A DNA stretch of 64,000 nucleotides from JAHZMA01 sp965205905. Its GTDB lineage: Bacteria > Pseudomonadota > Alphaproteobacteria > JABAAW01 > JAHZMA01. Position numbers and translations under genes: made by a program. Location: contig CBDBHZ010000011.1 of the NCBI GenBank assembly GCA_965205905.1, forward strand, positions 186,001-250,000, in the 5' to 3' direction. Below, one piece after another: positions 36,942 through 44,669 of the stretch. The notes under the pieces are model-generated. The model did not search any database. It had not been told where the DNA came from and was given only the letters and a program-made list of their open reading frames with translations. How positions within the stretch are numbered: the first letter of the stretch is position 1; each line of letters begins with the position of its first letter.

Positions 36942-38054
36942 ATGTTGCAAAGACTTATATTGTTGATTATCGGGCTTTCGATAACGCTGGCGGTGATATT
37001 GGCAGGTTTGAATGCTGACACCATTCGCCGCACGACTATTCTTGCCCAACAAGGTGATGTTGACTCACAGAATGAGTTGGCCGATAGCTATCTGTTATTT
37101 GCCAAATATGGCGTATTTAAGCTCAAATTTTATAACAAAGCTGAAGAATGGTATTTCCGCGCCGCCAACAAAAACCACACAGCCGCGCAAACCTCTTTGG
37201 CTGATATTTATTATCAAGGGTTAGGGCGGGCGCCTAACATTCCAGAAGCTGTGCGCTGGTACCAACCCGCTGCTGAAAGTGGCAATCTGCACGCCACATC
37301 ACGATTGGCAAATATCTTTTTTTATGGCAAAAATGATGTGGCGCAAGATTATGAATTGGCGTTACAATATTACACCCAAGCCGCCGACCAGCATGAGGAT
37401 ATAACCGCAATCAAGCAAGTAGCACTGATGTATGAGCAAGGTTACGGCACATCAGTCAATGATGGCAGAGCGGCAAAATGGTATTGGCGTGCCGCCGAGA
37501 GAGGCGATAAAGAAGCGCAAGCCGCATTAGGGCGATTATTTGCCGAAGGCAGAGGCGTGCCACAAGATGGACAACAGCAACTTTATTGGTCAAAATTAGC
37601 GGCAGAACAAGGTGATGAAAATGCGCAAGTCGCATTGGGAAAACTCTATCTTGAGGGCAGAGAAATAGCACAGAATCATGCTGAAGCTTTTACTTTATTT
37701 AACAAAGCCGCGCAAAATGGCAATCCCGAAGCTCAAAAAGCATTGGGCGATTTATATAGCATCGATAATGATGCTGTGGCACAAAATCGTGAGGCGGCCA
37801 TTAATTGGTATCAGCGGGCGGCGCGGAATAATCAACCCGATGCCTTAAAATCATTGGCAGAATTGCACCTTAATGGCGATGAGGAGAAAGACCAAAGAGA
37901 TGCTTATCGTTGGTATTATCTGGCGGCACGAAACGGTGATGAACAAGCCATTTTACAACTTGAACAATTACAGCAAACAATCACTCCTGATGATATTGAC
38001 ATTGCGGTGAATGAGGCTGAGAATTGGTTGCGCCAACCCAATATTGATAATTAA
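36942..38054 (+). CDS. Sel1-like (TPR-type) repeat protein, membrane-anchored
   Basis: A 370-residue protein with an N-terminal signal or anchor segment (about residues 5-22) followed by about eight Sel1 repeats of some 36 residues. Examples are AAKWYWRAAERGDKEAQAAL and AINWYQRAARNNQPDALKSL. Sel1 arrays are protein-binding scaffolds in the periplasm or at the membrane. Partner unknown. aroQ follows 16 bases downstream. Confidence 0.85.
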   Translation: MLQRLILLIIGLSITLAVILAGLNADTIRRTTILAQQGDVDSQNELADSYLLFAKYGVFKLKFYNKAEEWYFRAANKNHTAAQTSLADIYYQGLGRAPNIPEAVRWYQPAAESGNLHATSRLANIFFYGKNDVAQDYELALQYYTQAADQHEDITAIKQVALMYEQGYGTSVNDGRAAKWYWRAAERGDKEAQAALGRLFAEGRGVPQDGQQQLYWSKLAAEQGDENAQVALGKLYLEGREIAQNHAEAFTLFNKAAQNGNPEAQKALGDLYSIDNDAVAQNREAAINWYQRAARNNQPDALKSLAELHLNGDEEKDQRDAYRWYYLAARNGDEQAILQLEQLQQTITPDDIDIAVNEAENWLRQPNIDN

Positions 38055-38070
38055 AACGGGATACATAGAT

Positions 38071-38499
38071 ATGAAAAAAATTCTTATTATTAACGGACCA
38101 AATCTAAATTTACTCGGCACAAGAGAGCCCGATATTTATGGCACTGATACGCTTGATGATATTATGACGCACTGCCAAAAAACGTTACGTGCGCTTAAAA
38201 TTGACCATCTGCAATCAAACCATGAGGGGGTGTTGATTGATAAAATTCACGAGGCGCGTGGCACTTATGACGGCATCATCATCAATGCGGGCGCGTTTAG
38301 CCATACATCTATCGCGATTTCAGATGCGCTCAATGCCTATGAGGGCTATGTGGTTGAAGTGCATATCAGCAATGTCTATGCCCGCGAAACCTTCCGCCAG
38401 CATTCTTATATCAGCAGCCGTGCCAATGGCGTGATTGTTGGACTGGGCGCATCGGGCTATATCTTCGCCGCCCAAAAAATGAATGAATGGCTGGGGTGA
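38071..38499 (+). CDS. aroQ: 3-dehydroquinate dehydratase, type II
   Basis: A 142-residue shikimate-pathway enzyme converting 3-dehydroquinate to 3-dehydroshikimate. Signatures are INGPNLNLLGTREPDIYG, with the catalytic Tyr in the lid loop, NAGAFSHTSIAISDAL and EVHISNVYARETFRQHSYIS. The ATG at 38071 gives the family length; a longer frame overlapping the Sel1 gene is rejected. In many alphaproteobacteria accB and accC follow aroQ; here an accessory region begins instead. Confidence 0.94.
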   Translation: MKKILIINGPNLNLLGTREPDIYGTDTLDDIMTHCQKTLRALKIDHLQSNHEGVLIDKIHEARGTYDGIIINAGAFSHTSIAISDALNAYEGYVVEVHISNVYARETFRQHSYISSRANGVIVGLGASGYIFAAQKMNEWLG

Positions 38500-38672
38500 T
38501 TACCTCGAATCGATAATAAAAATTTGATGAAAATATGTGGAAAAATAAAAAATTTGCAAAAGATATTCCAAGTTTTTATTATTTTCCGACTCAAAATGTC
38601 GTTTTTTGAATCATTGCCCTAAAAATAACACTTTTTTCTTTTAATTTATAACATTCATGCTAGAATTACTCT

Positions 38673-38737
38673 ACAACGCCTGTTGCTTCGTCATCAGGTC
38701 GCGGGCTTCCTAGAAATAGCGAAGCCCTGCTTTTTTT
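38673..38737 (+). ncRNA. Candidate two-hairpin RNA ending in a strong intrinsic terminator, upstream of the NYN gene
   Basis: A possible -10 box TAGAAT lies at 38661-38666. Hairpin 1 pairs CCTG (38679-38682) with CAGG (38695-38698), extended by TG/CA inside. Hairpin 2 (38701-38730) pairs GCGGGCTTC with GAAGCCC-GC around an inner CTA/TAG stem closed by a GAAA tetraloop, and is followed by seven T. It may be a separate small RNA, or a leader whose terminator controls the NYN gene that starts 16 bases later. The hairpins are seen directly; the RNA's existence is inferred. Confidence 0.5.
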
Positions 38738-38752
38738 AAAGGAAAATGATAA

Positions 38753-39373
38753 TTGCGGACAATTATTTATATTGATGGTTTAAATCTGTATCACAGAGCT
38801 TTAAAAAACACTCCTTATAAATGGTTAGATATACACGCATTATCTTCTGCATTACTGCCCGATAAATGTAAAATCACACAAATTAAATATTTTACCACAC
38901 GCGTTAAATCATTACCTCACGACCCTAAAGCCCCCGAAAGGCAAGAGCCATATATTCGCGCATTAGAAAATCATATTCCATGTATCGAGATAATTTTTGG
39001 AATTTTTTCAAGGCGCAATAGTTGGATGCGAACACCTCAACCGCCACATGATAGAGTTCAAGTTATTAAAATTGAAGAAAAAGGTTCAGATGTTAATTTA
39101 TCGGTTCATTTGTTAAATGATGCATGGTTAGATAAATATGATTGCGCTGTGCTTATTTCTAATGATAGCGATATGGCAGAATCACTAAAATTAGTGCGTG
39201 AGCATCATCAAGAAAAACTTATTTATCTGCTTAATCCAAATCAAGGCAAGGCATCTGACAAACTTATCGCACATGCTCATTCTGTTATACCTATAAGACA
39301 GTGGGCATTACAAAATTCTCAGCTACCTGACCACATCCCTGATACAAAAATTCATAAACCGAATGAGTGGTGA
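38753..39373 (+). CDS. NYN-domain (PIN-like) putative ribonuclease
   Basis: A 206-residue protein of the NYN/LabA-like group of PIN-fold nucleases. Acidic active-site candidates are Asp8 in IYIDGLNLY, Asp in EEKGSDVNLSVHLL, and the NDSD of CAVLISNDSDMAESL. Its start is TTG with AAGGA about ten bases upstream. RNase or DNase activity is known for some relatives; the target here is unknown. Preceded at once by a terminator-like RNA structure, and first gene of the accessory island. Families like this are widely transferred and sometimes act as toxins or in phage defence. Confidence 0.8.
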   Translation: MRTIIYIDGLNLYHRALKNTPYKWLDIHALSSALLPDKCKITQIKYFTTRVKSLPHDPKAPERQEPYIRALENHIPCIEIIFGIFSRRNSWMRTPQPPHDRVQVIKIEEKGSDVNLSVHLLNDAWLDKYDCAVLISNDSDMAESLKLVREHHQEKLIYLLNPNQGKASDKLIAHAHSVIPIRQWALQNSQLPDHIPDTKIHKPNEW

Positions 39374-39800
39374 AAATTGTTAATATCAGCAATCGCTTCC
39401 CTTCAATCAGACTTATTTCTTCTGCGGTGTTGACGGCTTTAAACTCTGATGTTAGCAATTTAATAAAAATCTGCGACTGATGTTGTTTATCAACTACCAA
39501 CGCATGAATTTTTTCTGATAGGTTGATAAAAGGCTGTGGCGTTTTAATAACAGTGATTCTAAAGCACAATTAAAATAGTTAAAACAATGGGTTAAAAACA
39601 TATAGGTTAATTAACTAGAACAGCCCCAAATTTTTATGCGTAATGATTGAAATTTAAAAATAACTAGTTTATATTATAATTATTGAAGATGAGATTCCAC
39701 CTATCAAAAAATGATAGTGCTACAGGTCTAAACAATATATGAAACATCTGTTTTTGTCTCGTAACCTTACAACAAGCTAAATAGAATTTAGAGTAATGCC
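39374..39800. other. 427-base gap without a convincing gene
   Basis: AT-rich DNA with no RNA gene or repeat that I can see. The minus strand is open from 39569 to 39291, overlapping the end of the NYN gene. Its translated middle part (IFIKLLTSEFKAVNTAEE) looks more protein-like than chance, so a gene remnant is possible, but there is no ribosome-binding site and no recognised family. Confidence 0.4.
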
Positions 39801-40949
39801 ATGAAACTTAAAATTAATTTTAACAATCCTTTTTTCATAGGAAGTGAACTTAAGTATGTTTCTGAAGCAATAAATAAGCATAAACATTTATCGGGGGATG
39901 GCTATTTTACAAAGAAATGTCACGATTTATTAACCAGCAAGCTATGCAATGGAGAAACATTTTTAACAAACTCATGTACGACAGCATTAGAAATGGCTTC
40001 TATCTTGTTGGATATAAAAGAAGGTGATGAAATAATAATGCCTTCCTACACATTTGTTTCAACGGCTAATGCTTTCGTTATTCATGGTGCAATCCCTGTT
40101 TTTGTGGACATAGAAAAATATACGCTGAATATAGATTATACAAAAATTGAAGAGGCAATAACTTCAAAAACAAAAGCTATCGTTCCCGTTCATTATGCAG
40201 GCTACCCTTGTAAGATGGATGAAATTATGGAAATTGCAAGAAGGCATAAATTATATGTGATAGAAGATGCTGCGCAGGCATTATATTCTGAATATAAAAA
40301 TAAGAAGCTAGGCACTATCGGCGACATTGGTTGTTTTAGTTTTCATGAAACAAAGAATATCATTTCTGGAGAAGGCGGGGCAATTTCTATTAATAATTCA
40401 AAGTTCCTTGATAGAGCCCATGTTGTTTGGCAGAAGGGAACTAACAGGAGAGAGTTTTTTTTAGGAAATGTAGATAAATATACATGGGTAGATAAAGGTT
40501 CTTCTTTTTTACCGAACGAATTAACAGCTGCTTTTCTATACGCGCAGTTGGAACAATCGGAAAAAATAAATAAAAAGAGAATGCAAGTTTGCCAAAAATA
40601 TTATGAAAATTTTTTAGAATTAAAAGAACAAGAAATTTTAGAATTACCGCAGCAAAATGATAAAGAGAATATTGCCAATGGGCATATGTTTTATTTAATT
40701 TTAAAAAATGAAACAACCAGAAACCAATTGATTTCTTTTTTAAGAAAGAGACAAATTTTATCGGTTTTCCACTATACTCCCTTACATTCTTCACCCGCTG
40801 GAAAAAAGTTTGGCAGATTTATAGGTGATATGAAAAATACAGATAGCTTAAGTGCTAGATTAGTGAGACTACCACTATACCATGATATTACCGAAGAGCA
40901 TGTGAATGATGTTATTCAAGCCGTTAAACTTTTTTTTGAGCAAAACTGA
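39801..40949 (+). CDS. wecE: dTDP-4-amino-4,6-dideoxygalactose transaminase (WecE/RffA-like)
   Basis: A 382-residue PLP sugar aminotransferase. It follows enterobacterial WecE through most of its length: LTNSCTTALEMASILLDI, EIIMPSYTFVSTANAFV, IVPVHYAGYPCKMDEIMEIA, VIEDAAQAL, the PLP lysine in CFSFHETKN, and KGTNRREFFLGNVDKYTW. It would convert dTDP-4-keto-6-deoxyglucose to dTDP-Fuc4N. It opens a cluster with a GT2, a GNAT and a GtrII-like protein. Composition is lower in G+C than the core genes. Confidence 0.88.
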   Translation: MKLKINFNNPFFIGSELKYVSEAINKHKHLSGDGYFTKKCHDLLTSKLCNGETFLTNSCTTALEMASILLDIKEGDEIIMPSYTFVSTANAFVIHGAIPVFVDIEKYTLNIDYTKIEEAITSKTKAIVPVHYAGYPCKMDEIMEIARRHKLYVIEDAAQALYSEYKNKKLGTIGDIGCFSFHETKNIISGEGGAISINNSKFLDRAHVVWQKGTNRREFFLGNVDKYTWVDKGSSFLPNELTAAFLYAQLEQSEKINKKRMQVCQKYYENFLELKEQEILELPQQNDKENIANGHMFYLILKNETTRNQLISFLRKRQILSVFHYTPLHSSPAGKKFGRFIGDMKNTDSLSARLVRLPLYHDITEEHVNDVIQAVKLFFEQN

Positions 40950-41887
40950 TGCGAGAGGTTGCACTATCTGTCATCTCTCCAGTCTATGGAGGCGCCGATA
41001 TAATACCAACATTATGCGAAAAAATTCATAATGTAGCCTCGGCTTTAGTCGTAGATTATGAAATAATATTGGTATTTGATTGTAGCCCTGATTCTGGCTG
41101 GGAAAAAATAAACGCAGAATGTCAAAAAAGCCCTAAGGTGAAAGGTATCAAATTATCAAGAAATTTTGGACAACATATTGCAATTGCAGCAGGAATAGAT
41201 AATTGTAACGGTGAATGGGTGGTTATTCTTGACTGCGATTTACAAGATAACCCAGAAGAAATCTTGAACCTTTATAATAAGGCGCAGGAAGGTTTTGATA
41301 TTGTTTTATGCAGAAGAAAAAAAAGAAAAGACTCTTTTTTAAAGAAAATATCTTCACATTTATTTTATAAAGCACTTCATTATATTAGCGGTATGAAGAC
41401 AGATTCTTTAGTCGCAAATTTTGGGATTTATAATAGAAAAGTTATCAATTCAATAAAAAAAATCAAAGAATCAAATCAATTTTTTCCAATGTTTGTCATC
41501 TGGAGTGGCTTCAAATCAACCAGTATTGCTGTTGAACATTCTGAACGACTAGCAGGTGTTTCGTCTTATAATTGGTTAAAAAGATTAAAGCTTGGCATTG
41601 ATATTGTTTTTTCTTACTCATCCAGACCTCTGTTTTTAGCTTCTTTTTTTGCTATTTTTATAGCTTTGATAATAATTATACTGTGTATAATTTACTTTCT
41701 CTTGGCACTAAGTGGCTATTTTAAAATAACCGGTTTTGCGACAATTATTTTGTCACTTTGGGGAATTGGTAGTATTATCATCATTATACTTTCTTTCATA
41801 TCTATATATATCTCTCAAATATTTGATAATGTTAAGCACAGACCACTTTATTTAATTGATGAAACCACGAATATGAAGCAAAAATGA
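40949..41887 (+). CDS. Glycosyltransferase family 2, GtrB/DPM1-like, with two C-terminal membrane segments
   Basis: A 312-residue GT-A enzyme: N-terminal SVISPVYGGADIIPTLCEKI, nucleotide-binding VVILDCDLQDNPEEILNLY, and two hydrophobic segments (about residues 225-290). This is the layout of bactoprenol or dolichol phosphate sugar synthases such as GtrB, which load a sugar onto the lipid carrier. Its first base is shared with the wecE stop and its end overlaps the next gene by four bases. It likely acts with the downstream GtrII-like protein. Confidence 0.85.
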   Translation: MREVALSVISPVYGGADIIPTLCEKIHNVASALVVDYEIILVFDCSPDSGWEKINAECQKSPKVKGIKLSRNFGQHIAIAAGIDNCNGEWVVILDCDLQDNPEEILNLYNKAQEGFDIVLCRRKKRKDSFLKKISSHLFYKALHYISGMKTDSLVANFGIYNRKVINSIKKIKESNQFFPMFVIWSGFKSTSIAVEHSERLAGVSSYNWLKRLKLGIDIVFSYSSRPLFLASFFAIFIALIIIILCIIYFLLALSGYFKITGFATIILSLWGIGSIIIIILSFISIYISQIFDNVKHRPLYLIDETTNMKQK

Positions 41888-42402
41888 CTTTGGAATTAAA
41901 AAATATTTTAGAATGTGATGTTGAATTACAATTAAAACTAAGGGACTTTCGAAATTCTGAAGCGGTTTCTAAGTTTTTTCAGCTGACATTTGTTACCGAA
42001 GAAATGCATGATAATTGGCTACGTTCTTTAGAAAATAATAATGATAAAATCGGCTTTGTTATTTTTTACGATAATATTCCGATTGGAATGATGGATTTTA
42101 AAAATATTGATTATGATGCAAAATCTACCGATTGGGGCATGTATATTTATGATGATAGCTTTCACAATAAAGGGATTGGCAGTCTTATTCTCAATAAAAG
42201 CATTAAATACGTATCGTCAACCTTAAAACTAGATACAATTTTTTTAGAAGTGCTTGAAAATAATAAAAAAGGCATTTATTTATATGAAAAATTTAATTTC
42301 AAGAAATTACCTCATTTTTCAAAAGAAATTATAAAAAATAAAGTAAAAATAAAAATTTATAGATATTATTTAACAGGCTTAGAAAAATCTGAACTTTTAT
42401 AA
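41884..42402 (+). CDS. GNAT N-acetyltransferase (PseH/WecD-like)
   Basis: A 172-residue GNAT protein. The acetyl-CoA loop is HNKGIGSLILNKSI (x-x-G-x-G). The N-terminal RDFRNSEAVSKFF plus FVTEEMHDNWL, and the pattern DWGMYIYDD, resemble sugar-nucleotide N-acetyltransferases such as PseH. Next to a WecE-like aminotransferase, the natural guess is N-acetylation of a 4-amino sugar to give Fuc4NAc. ATGA overlap with the upstream GT2. Confidence 0.75.
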   Translation: MTLELKNILECDVELQLKLRDFRNSEAVSKFFQLTFVTEEMHDNWLRSLENNNDKIGFVIFYDNIPIGMMDFKNIDYDAKSTDWGMYIYDDSFHNKGIGSLILNKSIKYVSSTLKLDTIFLEVLENNKKGIYLYEKFNFKKLPHFSKEIIKNKVKIKIYRYYLTGLEKSELL

Positions 42403-42553
42403 AATTCCTATATTATTGAAAGATGGATAACATCATATATTTTGATAATCGAGCTCCCTAATATAACCTCAGGGTTTCTAGAAACATTGAACCTACATAC
42501 AAAAAATGCTATATAGGTTTTTTAAATGATAACTTACAAAAGGCCTCACCATA

Positions 42554-44143
42554 ATGAAAAAAATCATAGATAATCTGGTCGGTAGAAACGTCAAAGAAAA
42601 TATCAGTAAATATGCGAATTTTGACTTGGAAAAAACGGTCAAAGATTTTTTTAGTAAAAATAATAATCTAATATTGCCCTTTATTATAACTCTAGCCATA
42701 GGGTTAGTAGCCTATGGTGCTAAACTAACGCTACCGTCATTTGCTGCTGACGATTCTGTTTCTAATTTTAATTTTATGCCAACTGAGTGGCTGTATAGCC
42801 ATGGCTTGCCATTTAATTTTTTGCCTCTAAAATTTGCAATATTAAATTTTAATGTTCAGTTTTTCATTATTACACTTTCTCACTCCCTCAAAATAGCAAC
42901 TTTTTTTATAATTTTTAAATCACTATTTAAAGAAAAAATTAGCAATTTTACTCTCATTGTGGTCTCTTCTATTTGTTTGACGTTTGTTTATTATCTTGAA
43001 GTTTCTTACTTTATGGGTATAGGAATCGTCATCCCTCTCAGCATGTTGTTATTAGTATATGCCGTCATTTTATGTAACGGTAATATAATCAGTAATATAT
43101 TCGCATGTCTATTAATATTCTTTTGCTTAGGTATGTATCAGCCTGTGATGGGGTATTATATAACATTTTCAATTTTATTATTTTTTAATTATTTTTTAAA
43201 TAATTACAATCAAAAATCATTAAGAGAAATTTTTACGAGCCACGAAACGAAATTACTCATTAAACGCGCTTTTGTTGCAGTGATAGGGGCGGGAGTATAT
43301 TATGCTCTCATAGAGTTGCTTTATTCCGATATTATTACATATGTTTCAGAAGTTGGGTTGGTAACAAACCTTAACACCCTCATTCATAATATAAATACAA
43401 CGTGGGAATATTCATCTAAGTTTTTTCAAAAAAACTATTATCTAGGTAACCATATGCTCATCAATCTTTTATATCTTTTTATCGTTATAAGCTTTTATGG
43501 TTATATTTTCTGGAATATTTGTTCCAGCAGAAATACAAATATTTTACAAAAAGCGATTATTATGTCTATGGTCATTTTTATAACTTTTTCTATGGTTATA
43601 CTTACCGATATAACCATATTTTTACAAGAAAGATATATTGGTGATAGGCTGTTAACCCATATCGCTTTAATGATTGGGTTTATGTTCGTATTTTTATATC
43701 AAAACCTAAGTAAAAAACTATTAAAGTCTGCCATATGCTTTGTAGCCATAATGACAATTTATTATGCCTCTGTTTATACAAATATTATCCATACATTGGG
43801 AAGTGTTGCCTATACAAATCAAAAAGCCTATGCCAATAATATTGCCTTAGACATAAAAAAAATAATGAGCACGGCTGATGATACTAATAAACCATACACT
43901 TTTATGTTCCTATATCCCGAAAAGCGTGTGCCAAGACCTAGTAATATACCAAATATAGAAAATTCACAGATAGTACAAGGCAGTCTTTATAATTACTGGA
44001 GTCTCTCGTTTCTCATTAAAAGTGCATATACTCATATGCATCCAAGCCATAATATCATTTTTCCGGCGGCAACATCTCCAGAAAAACAGAAAAAAGTTAG
44101 AAGTCTACCTGAAAAATCAAAGCATAAAACCAGCCCCAAGTGA
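42554..44143 (+). CDS. GtrII-like membrane glycosyltransferase, C-terminus apparently frameshifted
   Basis: A 529-residue protein with about ten membrane segments in the GtrII manner: an early loop with FAADDSVSNFNFMPTEWLYSHGLP and later ERYIGDRLLTHIALMIGF. GtrII proteins move a sugar from a lipid carrier to O-antigen outside the inner membrane. At 44090-44095 there is an A6 run. Reading on with one A fewer gives a further 33-residue tail ending EGYIGFYGEDIIYFYGY and stopping at 44195, a more GtrII-like end than the present SKHKTSPK. So the present stop is probably an indel artefact or a phase-variable state. Confidence 0.7.
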   Translation: MKKIIDNLVGRNVKENISKYANFDLEKTVKDFFSKNNNLILPFIITLAIGLVAYGAKLTLPSFAADDSVSNFNFMPTEWLYSHGLPFNFLPLKFAILNFNVQFFIITLSHSLKIATFFIIFKSLFKEKISNFTLIVVSSICLTFVYYLEVSYFMGIGIVIPLSMLLLVYAVILCNGNIISNIFACLLIFFCLGMYQPVMGYYITFSILLFFNYFLNNYNQKSLREIFTSHETKLLIKRAFVAVIGAGVYYALIELLYSDIITYVSEVGLVTNLNTLIHNINTTWEYSSKFFQKNYYLGNHMLINLLYLFIVISFYGYIFWNICSSRNTNILQKAIIMSMVIFITFSMVILTDITIFLQERYIGDRLLTHIALMIGFMFVFLYQNLSKKLLKSAICFVAIMTIYYASVYTNIIHTLGSVAYTNQKAYANNIALDIKKIMSTADDTNKPYTFMFLYPEKRVPRPSNIPNIENSQIVQGSLYNYWSLSFLIKSAYTHMHPSHNIIFPAATSPEKQKKVRSLPEKSKHKTSPK

Positions 44144-44334
44144 AGGTTATATAGGTTTTTACGGTGAAGACATTATCTATTTTTATGGCTACTAACGTTA
44201 CACCTTGCTGAATTTATGCGCGTAAGAAAATGCTTGTTCAACAGGAGTGGGGGGATTATCAAGGCTTGCATCATCGCTCGTATTGCGTAACCGAGACTCA
44301 CCTCATCGCCTGTATTAAACACAGCGGGGGGTTT

Positions 44335-44393
44335 GGGGGGTCATTTTTGGCGATGGGCTCCGCCCTCATCGCCTACAAAATGTCGCACCCCCC
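44335..44393. repeat. Long palindrome (hairpin unit 1)
   Basis: GGGGGG at 44335-44340 pairs with CCCCCC at 44388-44393. Inside, CATTTT faces AAAATG and GGCGATG faces CATCGCC around a GC-rich centre. The arms are interrupted but clearly complementary over about 59 bases. Part of a repeated palindromic element. Confidence 0.65.
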
Positions 44394-44450
44394 ATATATT
44401 AATGTATAGAGGCAGGCACGGTTTTTGTGTTGAGTTATGGTGAAACACAC
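44388..44450. repeat. Direct repeat copy A
   Basis: A 63-base sequence starting with six C and ATATATTAATGTATAGAG, then GCAGGCACG and a diverged part ending TGAAACACAC. The second copy is at 44606-44669. The first 33 bases differ only by one G. The two copies flank the second hairpin unit. Confidence 0.8.
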
Positions 44451-44481
44451 TCCTCCGCTAGTATTTGGTATGGCGGGGGAT

Positions 44482-44584
44482 TATCAAGGGGGGTTCTGGC
44501 AAGAGGCGTCTGCTTGGCAAATTGTCCTACGGACAAAAATTTGACAAGCGCGCATCGAGAAGCCAGACCGCACCCCCCTTGATA
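44482..44584. repeat. Long palindrome (hairpin unit 2)
   Basis: TATCAAGGGGGG at 44482-44493 is exactly complementary to CCCCCCTTGATA at 44573-44584, and TTCTGGC inside it faces GCCAGA. The centre holds TTGTCC-TAC-GGACAA. The unit lies within the 3' end of the methyltransferase-HNH frame, giving it a tail unrelated to the HNH family. Confidence 0.7.
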
Positions 44585-44605
44585 CAACAGACCGACTCCG
44601 CAAAG

Positions 44606-44669
44606 CCCCCCATATATTAATGTATAGAGCAGGCACGATTTGAGTATTGACGAATCTTGAAACACGCAC
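44606..44669. repeat. Direct repeat copy B
   Basis: Second copy of the repeat described at 44388-44450, beginning with six C and ATATATTAATGTATAGAG and ending TGAAACACGCAC. The period between copies is 218 bases. Such repeat-plus-palindrome units suggest a small non-autonomous mobile element. Confidence 0.8.

Noticed and set aside
38500..39800. attL copy of the tRNA-Arg 3' end
   Set aside because: I searched by eye for CGCCTGGGAAGATTCGAA-like sequence near the left end of the island and found only a trivial TCGAATC match.
42474..42485. Perfect 12-base palindrome GTTTCTAGAAAC upstream of the GtrII-like gene
   Set aside because: Single occurrence with no promoter geometry around it; expected by chance at some rate in a 64 kb window.
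44335..44669. CRISPR array
   Set aside because: Only two direct repeat copies of 63 bases with a 218-base period and palindromes between; no regular spacers and no cas genes in the window.
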